A DNA stretch of 64,000 nucleotides. Origin: Actinomycetota bacterium. Its GTDB lineage: Bacteria; Actinomycetota; Thermoleophilia; Gaiellales; Gaiellaceae. Under the pieces are notes generated by a model. It saw only the letters and a program-made list of their open reading frames with translations. It ran no database searches and was not told where the DNA came from. The DNA is taken from contig PLJC01000026.1 in the NCBI GenBank assembly GCA_003139545.1, positions 62,001 to 126,000 of the forward strand. Direction: 5' to 3'. Below, piece after piece: positions 15,953-24,859 of this stretch (position 1 is the stretch's first letter; every line of letters begins with the position of its first letter). The translations under genes and the position numbers were made by a program.

Positions 15953-17289
15953 ACCCGGTACGCGCGCTTCGCGAGGTCGTAGGCGAGCTCGTGCGCGATG
16001 CGGCGCGCCTCGTCCTCGGTCGCGAAGCCGCCGGCGACCCGGCGTGCGAGCCAGCCGCACGTGCGGCGCCGCCAGAGGTCGTGTCGCGCCGGCAGCGCCG
16101 TGAGCGCGCGCGCGTCGTCGACGAAGCCGGCCAGGTTGCGGATGCCGGCCGTCTCGACGACGCGGTCGAGGAACCGGTCGATGCCGAGCGGGCTGTCGTG
16201 AAACCACCACGGACAGCCGAGCAGGACGGCGGGGTAGTGACCGGCGATCGGAGCGAGCTCGCGGCTGTACGTGCTCTCGTCGAGCGTGAAGAGGATCAGC
16301 GTGAAGCCCGGGTCGTTCCCACAGGCCGCGAGCAGCGGCCGCAGCCCGCGCGTCCAGTCGGTCGCGACCGGAATGTCGGCCCCGAGGTCGGCGCCGAAGC
16401 GCGTGGCGAGCGGCACGTTGTGGTCGCGGAGGCTGCCGATGTGGAGCTGCATGACGAGGCCGTCGTCGAGGCTCATGCGCGCGAACTCGTTCAACATGTG
16501 CGCCTCGAAGCTGCGTGCTTCTCCGTGCGACACCTGACCCGCGAGCGCCAGCGCGAAGAGGCGGGCGGCGTCGGCGTTCGCGAGTCGCGTCGTGTCGGCA
16601 CTCGTCGCCGCGTGGTCGGTCGCGGTCGCGCCGAGCGCCTTGAACGCGGCCCGCCGCTCGGCGAGCGCGTCGAGGAACGACTCGTAGTCGCCCAGCTCGC
16701 GGCCGACGGCGACGCCGAGCTCCGCGAGCGCACCGCGCCAGCCGGGGGCGTCGAGCGCGACGACCGCGTCGGGGCGGAACGTCGGCCGGATGCGCGGCGC
16801 GAGGCCTTGGTGGTCGTCGAGCGGAGCGCCGGCGGGATCGGTGGTCGCAAGGCAGTCGACAGCGAAGCGGTCGAGAAGCGCCAAGGGGGCGAACTCTGCG
16901 CTCGCAAGCTGCGCCTCGATCGCGTCGTACGCATCCAACGTCAGCTCGTGGATCCCGAACACGCCGGCGAGCGTCTCGCGCAGCCAGAGCCCCGACGGCG
17001 TGAGCGCGAACAGGTCGGCGTTGTCGACGAGGAGCTGCCAGACGGCGCGGTCTTCGGCGCGCGTCGCCTCGAGCGGCACGCCCTGCGAGTAGAGCATCCG
17101 GACGACGTAGTGGTCGCTCGCGACGAACAGGCGCCCGGGCTGCTCGAGGCGCGCGTCCGGCTGGGAGAAGAGCCGCACGTCGATGTGGCCGTGCGGGCTG
17201 ACAAGCGGCAGCTCGGCAACCTCGCGGTAGAGATCGAGCCCGAGCCCGCCGCCCTCGATGTAGCGGTCCGGCGACTCGTGGAACGGCAT
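15949..17289 (-). CDS. uxaC: Glucuronate isomerase
   Basis: A 446-residue amidohydrolase-fold enzyme that interconverts D-glucuronate with D-fructuronate and D-galacturonate with tagaturonate. The metal-binding His-x-His is SPHGHID at about residue 32; LGCPWWFHDSP and the late RLTSD-equivalent region are replaced by family variants. Length fits UxaC (450-480). The ATG at 17289 follows the upstream LuxR-type regulator by 20 bp on the same strand, so co-transcription is possible. Stop codons interlock with the SDR gene over 4 nt. Mannonate dehydratase and KDG kinase are not in the window. Confidence 0.9.
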   Translation of the reverse strand: MPFHESPDRYIEGGGLGLDLYREVAELPLVSPHGHIDVRLFSQPDARLEQPGRLFVASDHYVVRMLYSQGVPLEATRAEDRAVWQLLVDNADLFALTPSGLWLRETLAGVFGIHELTLDAYDAIEAQLASAEFAPLALLDRFAVDCLATTDPAGAPLDDHQGLAPRIRPTFRPDAVVALDAPGWRGALAELGVAVGRELGDYESFLDALAERRAAFKALGATATDHAATSADTTRLANADAARLFALALAGQVSHGEARSFEAHMLNEFARMSLDDGLVMQLHIGSLRDHNVPLATRFGADLGADIPVATDWTRGLRPLLAACGNDPGFTLILFTLDESTYSRELAPIAGHYPAVLLGCPWWFHDSPLGIDRFLDRVVETAGIRNLAGFVDDARALTALPARHDLWRRRTCGWLARRVAGGFATEDEARRIAHELAYDLAKRAYRV

Positions 17290-17309
17290 GTGGGCGGAAG
17301 CCTATGCGC

Positions 17310-20048
17310 CTAGGGAACGAGGCGGTGTGCAAGCTGCGTGCGCGACTTGACGCCGAGCTTGCGGAACACCTTGCGCAGGTGGTACTCGACCGTGCTCGGA
17401 CTGATGAACAGCTGAGCGGCGATCTCCCTGTTGGTTTGTCCCTGCGCCACGAGGCGCGAGATCTGGGCCTCCTGCGGCGTGAGGTCGCCCAGTGTCTCGA
17501 CGGTCCGCTTGCGAGCGTGCTCGCCCGTGGCGAGCAGCTCGCGTTCTGCGCGCTGCGCGAACGCGTTGGCGCCCATGTCGGTGAAGAGTTCGAGCGCCGG
17601 CCGTAGATGCTCACGGGCATCGACGCGGCGGCGCTCACGCCGAAGCCACTCTCCGTACAGGAGATGAGATCGCGCGAGCTCGATTCGCACGCGCGAATGC
17701 GACAGGCGCTCGATCGACTCGCGGTACCGGCTGTCTGCGACCTCGCCTTCGCTCCCAAGCGCGCGGACACGGGCTTCGATTCCGCTCAGCCAGTCCGATT
17801 GAGTGACGCTCGCCCGCTCCGAGATCCACTCGAGCGCGAACTCGAGCCGCGCTCGGTCACCGGTCCTGGATGCGGCTTCCGCCAGCTCGGGCAGCAACCA
17901 CGTCCCATACCCGATCGGATCAGACTCCATCGCTTCCCAGGCTGCGTCGGACGCGACGTCGTGGCGGCCGAGCCCGTTGGAGAGAACGGCGCGCGCATAG
18001 TTGTTGGACGTCCATCCTCGACGGGCCGACTCCTCCGAGGTCGCTTCGATCAACACGGACGCCTGCGTCTCGTCGCCGCGCCAGGCCGCAAGGATCATCG
18101 CGCCGTTCACGGGAGGCGCGTTGCCGGTTGCCTCCGCGATCAGGCGCGCTTCGTCGATGAGGTGCGCTGCTTCGGTCAACTCGCCGGCCAGCATGCGGTT
18201 CCTCGCGACGAAGGTGAGCGCGAAATGCAACTGGCCGTATGCACCCGTGTCGCGCGCAACCTGAAGCTGATGCGCCTCGAGGAGATTCAAGGCCTCGTCG
18301 TCCCAGAGCTCGAGTGCGACGACATGCCCGTTCCGCGCGCCGGAGAGCGAGAGCCATCGCCGGCCCTCCTCGCCGGACACGTCGAGCGCGAGCAGATGCT
18401 CAAGCGCACGAGCGAGCGTCGGCGCCGCAGCCGCGTATCCGTCAGTCAGGCGAACGGCGAACGCGTCGAGTAAGAGGTCGACCATCCGCGGCGGAGATGT
18501 GGCGGTCGGCGCCGCACGCGCCGCGGCTGCGGCAGCAGTGGCGCCGCCTTCGATGTCGACGTCTCTGGCCATCGCACCCGACAGCGCTTCCAGATACGTC
18601 TCGCGGGCCAGCTCGGGATCGAGTGACTCGAGTCGGCGCGCAGCGTCCATGAACAGCCGCCCTGCATCGGCGGCGCGCCATTGCTCCGACGCGATCTGTG
18701 CTCGCAGCAGATCCACTCGGACGGAGCCGAGCTCCTCGAGCACCGCGGGTTCGACACGATCGAGCAGCCCGAGTGCGGCCTCGAGATCGCCGGCCTCCCG
18801 TTTGGCCGCCGCCGCCGCGAGCAGGCGCTGTGCGCGGTACGTCGACTCCGGTGACAGCTCGGCGGCGCGCTCGAGGAATGCAGCGACAGCAGACGATCCG
18901 CCTCGCGCCTGGGCGCGCGCGGCGCAACGCTCGAGCTCGGCGGCGACGTCTTCGTCGGGGAGTGAAGCTGCCTGCGCCCGGTGCCAAGCGCGCCGGTCGG
19001 GATCGAGCTCCGGCTCCGTCGCGTCCGCCAATGCAGCGTGAGCTGCGCGCCGTTCGCTCGGATCGGCCGCGCGATAGACAGCCGAACGGACCAGCGGATG
19101 ACGGAATACCACGCGCGGCCCGACGACCAGCAAGCCTTCCGCTTCGACGGTGTCGGCAGCCGACTCGGGGATGCCGAGCAGCTCGGCCGCACGCCACATG
19201 AGCGCCGGGTCGCCGACCGGGTCGGCAGCGGCAAGGAGCAGTAACCGCTGCGCGTCGCGCCCGAGCGCGGTGAGCCGCCGCGTGAAGCTCTGCTCGATCC
19301 CGGCGGACAAGGGCAGCGCCTCCGGCAGGCCGAACCCGCCGGCGAGCTGCGCGGGCGTGAGGCCGCGCGGCAGCTCGATGATCGCGAGCGGATTGCCGCG
19401 CGTCTCGACGACGATCCGTTCGAGCACCTGCTCGTCGAGCCGCGCAGGCAGGACGGAGTCGAGGAGTGCACGCGCATCGCGGCGGCCGAGCGGCTCGACG
19501 CGGAGCTCGGCGAAGCCTCGAAGCGCATCGATCGGCGCTCGCGCCGCGAAGACGATCGCGATCCTCTCGGCGAGGAGACGACGTGCGACGAACGCGAGCA
19601 CGCGCGCGGACGCACGGTCGAGCCACTGTGCGTCGTCGATGACACAGAGCAGCGGCTGCTCCTCCGCCGCCTCCGACAACAGGTTGAGAACGGCGAGCCC
19701 GACGAGGAACGGATTCGGGGTCTGGCCGGCGCTGAGCCCGAGCGCGACCTCCACCGCATCGCGCTGGGGATCAGGCAGACGCTCCATGAATTGGAGGCTC
19801 GGCGAGCACAGCTGTTGGAGGGCCGCGAAGGCGAGCTCCATCTCGCCCTCGACGCCGACCGCGCGCGCGATCCGGAAGTCCGCCGCCGTCTCGATCACAT
19901 GTTCGAGCAACGCGGTCTTGCCGACCCCCGGCTCGCCATACAGCGCCATGACGCCGCCGTGACCGCGCGCCGTGTCCAGCAGACGGCCGAGAACCTCGCG
20001 CTCGCGCTGCCGGCCGAACAGCTGCTCGGCGGATGCCCTCGTGACCAT
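17310..20048 (-). CDS. LuxR-family regulator with AAA ATPase domain (LAL/MalT type)
   Basis: A 912-residue large ATP-binding LuxR regulator. An N-terminal AAA ATPase has Walker A GEPGVGKTALL near residue 39 and Walker B LLCVIDDAQWLD near residue 132; a long alpha-helical, TPR-like middle (about 350-840) would sense an inducer; the C-terminus is a LuxR/GerE helix-turn-helix (LTPQEAQISRLVAQGQTN, then NREIAAQLFISPSTVEYHL). The ATG at 20048 is preferred over the longer open frame because it starts 10 residues before the conserved LFGRQREREVL. uxaC follows 20 bp downstream; an F420-type operon diverges 80 bp upstream. Confidence 0.92.
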   Translation of the reverse strand: MVTRASAEQLFGRQREREVLGRLLDTARGHGGVMALYGEPGVGKTALLEHVIETAADFRIARAVGVEGEMELAFAALQQLCSPSLQFMERLPDPQRDAVEVALGLSAGQTPNPFLVGLAVLNLLSEAAEEQPLLCVIDDAQWLDRASARVLAFVARRLLAERIAIVFAARAPIDALRGFAELRVEPLGRRDARALLDSVLPARLDEQVLERIVVETRGNPLAIIELPRGLTPAQLAGGFGLPEALPLSAGIEQSFTRRLTALGRDAQRLLLLAAADPVGDPALMWRAAELLGIPESAADTVEAEGLLVVGPRVVFRHPLVRSAVYRAADPSERRAAHAALADATEPELDPDRRAWHRAQAASLPDEDVAAELERCAARAQARGGSSAVAAFLERAAELSPESTYRAQRLLAAAAAKREAGDLEAALGLLDRVEPAVLEELGSVRVDLLRAQIASEQWRAADAGRLFMDAARRLESLDPELARETYLEALSGAMARDVDIEGGATAAAAAARAAPTATSPPRMVDLLLDAFAVRLTDGYAAAAPTLARALEHLLALDVSGEEGRRWLSLSGARNGHVVALELWDDEALNLLEAHQLQVARDTGAYGQLHFALTFVARNRMLAGELTEAAHLIDEARLIAEATGNAPPVNGAMILAAWRGDETQASVLIEATSEESARRGWTSNNYARAVLSNGLGRHDVASDAAWEAMESDPIGYGTWLLPELAEAASRTGDRARLEFALEWISERASVTQSDWLSGIEARVRALGSEGEVADSRYRESIERLSHSRVRIELARSHLLYGEWLRRERRRVDAREHLRPALELFTDMGANAFAQRAERELLATGEHARKRTVETLGDLTPQEAQISRLVAQGQTNREIAAQLFISPSTVEYHLRKVFRKLGVKSRTQLAHRLVP

Positions 20049-20128
20049 CCCGGGAGCATGCCAGCGCAGTCGAGGACTACGGGTTTCCCGGATGCGATCG
20101 CCCCGGGTGCAAAGCAACCATCGGGGCC

Positions 20129-20767
20129 ATGACAACCACCATCATCGGCGTCGGCAACCTCGGCGGGACGGTTGCACGGCACCTCGTGAACGGCGGCGAG
20201 GCCGTCGCCCTGACCGCGAAGGACGAGTCGCGGGCTCAAGCGCTCGCGAACGAGCTCGGACCGCTCGCCCGCGCCGCCTCCGTGGCAGACGCGATCGACG
20301 CAGCCGACACGGTCGTCCTCGCCGTGTGGCTCGACCCTCTCAGGGAAGTGCTCGCAGAGCACGCACAACGACTCGACGGCAAAGTCGTCCTCGACCCGAC
20401 GAACCCGATCGGGTTCGAGAACGGTCAGATGATTCGGACGTTGCCTGAGGGAGTGTCGTCCAGCTCAGTCGTCCGTGCCCTGCTCCCCGCAGGCGCGCAC
20501 TACGTGAAGGCACTCGGATCGCTCGGCGCGACACAGTGGGCGGATACCGCGAACCAGGAACCGCGCGTCGTGCTCTTCTACGCGACCGACGACGAAGATG
20601 CGCCAGCAACCGCACAACGGCTGATTCGCGCCGCCGGATTCGAGCCAATGGACGTGGGGGGCCTCGCCGCCGTTGGACGGATGGAGGGTCCCGGCGGCGA
20701 CCTCCAGGGTCGGGTGCTCGACCTCGACGGAGCACGAGCCGCACTTACGACGGAGGTAACGACATGA
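20129..20767 (+). CDS. NADP/F420-dependent oxidoreductase-like Rossmann protein
   Basis: A 212-residue dinucleotide-binding protein resembling NADPH:F420 oxidoreductase (Fno) and the 6PGDH-like NAD-binding domain. The motif IIGVGNLGGTVA is at residues 5-16, and LDPTNPIG near 90 and LLPAGAHYVKAL near 116 match the family. Fno itself transfers hydride between F420 and NADP; actinobacterial relatives are often annotated only as NAD(P)-binding. It heads a six-gene operon whose members overlap by 1-4 nt. Confidence 0.8.
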   Translation: MTTTIIGVGNLGGTVARHLVNGGEAVALTAKDESRAQALANELGPLARAASVADAIDAADTVVLAVWLDPLREVLAEHAQRLDGKVVLDPTNPIGFENGQMIRTLPEGVSSSSVVRALLPAGAHYVKALGSLGATQWADTANQEPRVVLFYATDDEDAPATAQRLIRAAGFEPMDVGGLAAVGRMEGPGGDLQGRVLDLDGARAALTTEVTT

Positions 20768-21708
20768 GCACGCTCACGGACTACGCACCGATCCCTGCCT
20801 CGGCCCTAGGCCCCGCGCTCAACGAGCAGGGGTACTACGTCGGACGCGTGGAGCGGAACCTGTACTGGATCACCGACGGCGTGTACCAGTGTGCGTTCCT
20901 CACGACGCCGGACGGTGTCGTGCTTCTCGACGCGCCGCCGACGATCGGCCACAACATCCAGCGGGCGATCGACGAGATCGCGGCCGCGAACGGCGTCAGC
21001 AACAAGGTCGAGTATTTCGTCTACTCACACCACCACGCCGACCACATCGGCGCGGCGTCGCTCTTCGACAGGAACGTCACGCGGATCGGGCACGAGGAGA
21101 CGCGGCGCCTGTTGCTGCGCGACGACGACCCGGCGAGGCCGCCGAACGAGGAGACGTTCGGCGACCGCCGCACGCTCGAAATCGGCGGCGAGCGCATCGA
21201 TCTCGCCTGGTACGGCCCGAACCACTCGCCCGACAACATCGTCATCCACCTGCCCGACCACGACACGCTCATGCTGATCGACATCGTCAACCCGGGCTGG
21301 GTGCCGATCTTCCAGTCCAACCTGTCGGAGGACATCCCGGGCTACCTCGAGGCGCCGGCGACCGCGCTCGCGTACTCGTGGAAGCACTTCATCGGCGGGC
21401 ACAACGGTCGGTTGGGCACGCGCGAGGACATCGCGGTGCACCAGGAGTACATGAACGATCTCGTCGAGAGCTCGCGAAAGGCGATCGACTCGCTCGATGG
21501 GACGCCGTACTACCAGCAGTACGGCGCGAACTCCTGGGCGGCGATCAAGGCCATCCTCGAGGAGACCGCGCGAAGGACGGCGGCACCCGTGACCGAGAAG
21601 TGGACGGGCGTACTCGCCGCCGCCGATGTCTTCACCGAGGATGTGGCGTTCCAGGTGATGCAGTCGGTCCGCCTCGACCTCGGCTACGGCTCGTGGGTGC
21701 ACCCGTGA
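20764..21708 (+). CDS. Metallo-beta-lactamase-fold hydrolase, copy 1
   Basis: A 314-residue MBL-fold protein. The zinc motif HxHxDH reads SHHHADHIG at about residues 85-93, followed by the third histidine in GPNHSPDN and the conserved Asp in LMLIDIVNPGW and the last His in FIGGHNGR. The fold serves lactonases, thioesterases and alkyl-sulfatase-like enzymes; substrate unknown. The ATG overlaps the upstream stop as ATGA. The next gene is a close paralogue. Confidence 0.85.
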   Translation: MSTLTDYAPIPASALGPALNEQGYYVGRVERNLYWITDGVYQCAFLTTPDGVVLLDAPPTIGHNIQRAIDEIAAANGVSNKVEYFVYSHHHADHIGAASLFDRNVTRIGHEETRRLLLRDDDPARPPNEETFGDRRTLEIGGERIDLAWYGPNHSPDNIVIHLPDHDTLMLIDIVNPGWVPIFQSNLSEDIPGYLEAPATALAYSWKHFIGGHNGRLGTREDIAVHQEYMNDLVESSRKAIDSLDGTPYYQQYGANSWAAIKAILEETARRTAAPVTEKWTGVLAAADVFTEDVAFQVMQSVRLDLGYGSWVHP

Positions 21709-22652
21709 CCGAAACGTTCCCGGAGTTCGCGCCGGTCCCTCCCTCGGCCCTCGGCCCCGCGATGAACGAGCAGGGCTACCACGTCGGGCGCGTCGAGCGG
21801 AACCTGTACTGGGTCACCGACGGCACGTACCAGTCCGCGTTTCTGACCACGTCGGACGGTGTTGTGCTGCTCGACGCGCCCCCGACGCTCGGGAACAACA
21901 TTAGGCGCGCCGTCGACGAGATCGCTTCCGCAAACGGCGTGAGCAACGAGATCAACTACCTCATCTACTCGCATCACCACGCCGACCACGTCGGGGCGTC
22001 GTCGCTGTTCGACAAGAACGTCACCCGCATCGGTCACGAGGAGACGCGGCGGTTGCTGATCCGCGACGACGACCCGGCGAGACCTCCGAACGAGGAGACG
22101 TTCCAGGATCGCAGGACGCTCGAGATCGGAGGCGAGCGGATCGATCTGGCCTGGCACGGGGCCAACCACTCGCCGGACAACATCATCATCCATCTGCCCG
22201 ACCACGACGCGCTCATGCTGATCGACGTGGTCAACCCGGGCTGGGTGCCGGTGTACGTCTCCAATCTGACGGAGGACATCCCCGGCTACCTGGAAGCGCC
22301 CGGGAACGCGCTCGCCTACTCGTGGAAGCACTTCATCGGCGGCCACGTCGGACGGTTGGGGACGCGCGACGACGTGAAGCTCCATCAGCAATACATGGCC
22401 GACATCTCCGAGAGCTCGAAGAAGGCGATCGACGCGGTCGATCCCAGGACCTACTACGCGCACTACGGCGTGAACAAGTGGGCCGCGGCCAAAGGCCACC
22501 TCGACGAAACCACGCGTCTCGCCGCGGAGCCGGTGATCGAGAAGTACACGGGCGTGCTCGCCGGCGCCGACATCTTCACCGAGAGCACAGCGTTCTGGGT
22601 GATGGAGTCGATCCGCCTCGACCTCGGCTACGGCTCGCAGGTGCACCCGTGA
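21705..22652 (+). CDS. Metallo-beta-lactamase-fold hydrolase, copy 2
   Basis: A 315-residue tandem paralogue of the preceding gene, about three quarters identical by eye, with the same zinc-ligand blocks (SHHHADHVG, GANHSPDN, LMLIDVVNPGW, FIGGHVGR). The GTG start overlaps the previous stop as GTGA. Differences are spread over the protein and cluster in the C-terminal third, so this is an old duplication, possibly with divided substrate range. Its last residues GSQVHP recur at the end of the unrelated next protein. Confidence 0.85.
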   Translation: MTETFPEFAPVPPSALGPAMNEQGYHVGRVERNLYWVTDGTYQSAFLTTSDGVVLLDAPPTLGNNIRRAVDEIASANGVSNEINYLIYSHHHADHVGASSLFDKNVTRIGHEETRRLLIRDDDPARPPNEETFQDRRTLEIGGERIDLAWHGANHSPDNIIIHLPDHDALMLIDVVNPGWVPVYVSNLTEDIPGYLEAPGNALAYSWKHFIGGHVGRLGTRDDVKLHQQYMADISESSKKAIDAVDPRTYYAHYGVNKWAAAKGHLDETTRLAAEPVIEKYTGVLAGADIFTESTAFWVMESIRLDLGYGSQVHP

Positions 22653-23554
22653 GCACCGAGCAGCGGGAGAACCTCGACGCGATCCTCCGACAGTCGGCCT
22701 TCCCCGCCGACAGCGATGTCAACGAGCAACGACGGCTGCTCCGAGCGTTGCTGTCGGCGTACCCGTTGCCGGCCGACGTGACCGTGACGGCAGCCGAACT
22801 GGGCGGCGTCCCGACCGCCGAGATCACCGTCGAGGGAATCGAACCGCGGCACGTTGTTCTCTATTTCCACGGCGGCGTGTACGTGATGGGCGACGCCGCC
22901 CTCGCTGCGGACCTGGCCTCGCAGGTCGGCCGCCGGACGCAGGCCAAGATCATCTCCGTCGACTACCGGCTCGCCCCCGAGCACCCGTATCCGGCAGCGG
23001 TTGACGACGCTCTTGCCGCCTATGAAGCGCTCCTGCGCGACGGCGTCGCCACGTCGGACATCGCCTTCGCGGGAGAGTCCGCCGGCGGCGGCCTCGCCAT
23101 CGCCACCCTCGTCAACGCCCGCGATCACGGGCTGCCCCTACCGGCCGCGGCCTTCGTCATGTCGCCGTATGCCGATCTCACCCTGGCCGGGACGACCATG
23201 GAAACAAGGAGCGAAGTCGATCCGCTGCTGAGCCGGGAAGCCCTCCAAGCCCGAGTCCTCGACTACACGGCGGGACAAGACGCCGCCCTTGGCCTCATCA
23301 GCCCCGTCTTCGCCGACCTGTCCGGCCTGCCGCCGCTGATCATCCAGGCCGGAACGCACGAGGTTCTCCTCGACGACGCCGTTCGCCTCGCGCGACAAGC
23401 CGCCACCGCCGACGTCGAGGTCACGCTCGACGTCACCCCCGGGGTGCCCCACGTCTTCCAGGCCTACTACCCGATCCTCGACGAAGCGGCCGCGGCGCTG
23501 GACAGAGCCGGACAGTTCCTGTCGGCGCAACTCGGCTCGCAGGTGCACCCCTAA
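22649..23554 (+). CDS. Hormone-sensitive-lipase-family esterase
   Basis: A 301-residue alpha/beta hydrolase. The HGG oxyanion motif reads YFHGGVYVMG near residue 72, the nucleophile elbow GESAGGGLA near 147, the acid is in the LIIQAGTHEVLLDDA segment and the His in GVPHVFQ. These are signatures of bacterial HSL/family IV esterases acting on short acyl esters. The GTG start overlaps the upstream stop as GTGA. The C-terminal six residues GSQVHP, and 17 nt of DNA encoding them, match the end of the upstream MBL gene. Confidence 0.9.
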   Translation: MSTEQRENLDAILRQSAFPADSDVNEQRRLLRALLSAYPLPADVTVTAAELGGVPTAEITVEGIEPRHVVLYFHGGVYVMGDAALAADLASQVGRRTQAKIISVDYRLAPEHPYPAAVDDALAAYEALLRDGVATSDIAFAGESAGGGLAIATLVNARDHGLPLPAAAFVMSPYADLTLAGTTMETRSEVDPLLSREALQARVLDYTAGQDAALGLISPVFADLSGLPPLIIQAGTHEVLLDDAVRLARQAATADVEVTLDVTPGVPHVFQAYYPILDEAAAALDRAGQFLSAQLGSQVHP

Positions 23555-24168
23555 TGGCCGGCTCGGTCTTCCGCGATCCCGTCGGCGATCCGCTGCTCAC
23601 GCCGCAAAACTCGGCGCTCGTCGTGATCGACTATCAGCCCTCGCAGATCGCCGCGGTCAGGTCGATGGATCGCGACCTGCTGCTGAAGAACATCGTCTCG
23701 ACCGCGAAAACCGCGAAAGCATTCGACATGCCGATCGTCCATTCGACGATCAACGTCGCAACGGGACGCGGGCAACCGACCCTGCCGGAGCTCGCGGAAG
23801 TGCTCGCCGACAACCCTCCGATCGACCGCACGACCACCAACGCCTGGGAAGACGCGGAGTTTCTCGCCGCAGTGCGGGCAGCCGGACGGCGCAAGCTGAT
23901 CCTGTGTGCGCTCTGGACGGAGATCTGCATGGCGTTTCCCGCGCTCGACGCGCTCAGAGAGGGCTACGACATCTATCCGGTCGTCGACGCGATCGGCGGC
24001 ACCTCCGAGGAAGCGCATCGCGCCGGCCTCGAACGGGTCGTGCAAGCCGGGGGCCATCCGATCAGCTGGGTTGCGCTGGCCGTCGAGCTCCAGCGAGACT
24101 GGGCGCGAGAAGAGACCGTGGCCGATGTCATCGAGATCGTCCTCACTGAACGACTGCTGAAGGAGTAA
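23554..24168 (+). CDS. Isochorismatase-family cysteine hydrolase (YcaC-like)
   Basis: A 204-residue cysteine hydrolase. The catalytic triad is readable as Asp in VVIDYQPSQ, Lys in the RRKLILC region and Cys in LCALWTEICM, with the conserved cis-peptide Ala-Leu next to it. The length and the late block GGTSEEAHRAGLERVVQAG match YcaC-type proteins rather than true isochorismatases. Start and upstream stop overlap as TAATG. AAGGAG at 24160-24165, inside its last codons, could serve the next gene. Confidence 0.87.
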   Translation: MAGSVFRDPVGDPLLTPQNSALVVIDYQPSQIAAVRSMDRDLLLKNIVSTAKTAKAFDMPIVHSTINVATGRGQPTLPELAEVLADNPPIDRTTTNAWEDAEFLAAVRAAGRRKLILCALWTEICMAFPALDALREGYDIYPVVDAIGGTSEEAHRAGLERVVQAGGHPISWVALAVELQRDWAREETVADVIEIVLTERLLKE

Positions 24169-24806
24169 CGACGGCAGCAGCCGCCGATCCCACTGCCCTC
24201 GAGGTCCTGCGGAAAGCCGACCCAGTTCTCGGACGCGTCATTGACGCGCGCCCCGACTTCCGCCCGCGCGCGTGGATGGACGAGCTTCCGCCGCTCGACG
24301 CGTTCGGGACCCTCGTCTTCCAGGTCGCGGGCCAACAGCTGTCGGTCGCCTCGACCCGGGCGATCATCTCGCATCTCCAGGAACGCTTCGGCGGGCATAT
24401 GCCGTCGGCGGCCGAGCTGCTCGCTGCCGATCCCCAGGTGCTGCGCGACAGCGGCTTCTCGGCTCGCAAGGGTGAGACGTTGCGCGCGCTTGCGGAGAGG
24501 TTCGTCGACGGACGACTGAGTGACGAGGCGCTCTCGGGCATGACCGACGAGGAGGTCGAGGCAACGCTGACCGAGGTGTCCGGAATCGGGTTGTGGACCG
24601 CGCGCGGGTTCCTGCTCGTCGCGCTCGACCGGCCTGACGTCTTCCTGTCGGGCGACCTCGCGCTCCGTCGCGCGATCCAGCGAGCGTACGACTTCGATCA
24701 CACTCCCACCGAAGAGGAAGTGGCCGAGGTCTCCGATCGCTGGCGGCCGTATCGGAGCCTCGCGGTGAGCTACTTGTTCGCGTCCGAATACGACGCGCAG
24801 CCCTGA
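24168..24806 (+). CDS. AlkA-type DNA-3-methyladenine glycosylase with no canonical start
   Basis: A helix-hairpin-helix base-excision glycosylase of about 212 residues. The FGTLVFQVAGQQLSV block, the HhH segment EVSGIGLWTARGFLL and the catalytic Asp region RPDVFLSGDLALRRA are clear. Family homology begins around LRKADPVLGRVIDARPDF, about 35 residues before the first ATG (24276), and there is no ATG, GTG or TTG between the in-frame stop at 24147 and that ATG. The most economical start is the ACG at 24168, overlapping the upstream stop as TAACG, exactly where the preceding junction has TAATG; a second ACG at 24171 lies 5 nt after AAGGAG. Confidence 0.75.
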   Translation, partial: TTAAAADPTALEVLRKADPVLGRVIDARPDFRPRAWMDELPPLDAFGTLVFQVAGQQLSVASTRAIISHLQERFGGHMPSAAELLAADPQVLRDSGFSARKGETLRALAERFVDGRLSDEALSGMTDEEVEATLTEVSGIGLWTARGFLLVALDRPDVFLSGDLALRRAIQRAYDFDHTPTEEEVAEVSDRWRPYRSLAVSYLFASEYDAQP

Positions 24807-24859
24807 CAATCACAGGAATCTATTCAGTTCAGCTCACGGGGCTCTTACCGCGTGCGTCC

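Noticed and set aside
13798..17313. A continuous plus-strand frame of 1171 codons across the sugar/uronate genes
   Set aside because: It is Arg/Ala-rich, lacks any recognisable domain and lies opposite or out of frame with well-supported genes (MocA, barrel, SDR, UxaC). In DNA this GC-rich, long shadow frames are expected.
14546..17770. A 1074-codon minus-strand frame across the same region
   Set aside because: Same reason: Arg-rich, low-complexity shadow of the SDR, UxaC and LuxR-type genes.
22649..23554. The GSQVHP tail as a C-terminal peroxisome- or sortase-like signal
   Set aside because: It matches no known bacterial sorting signal and no membrane helix follows; kept only as a shared-tail observation.
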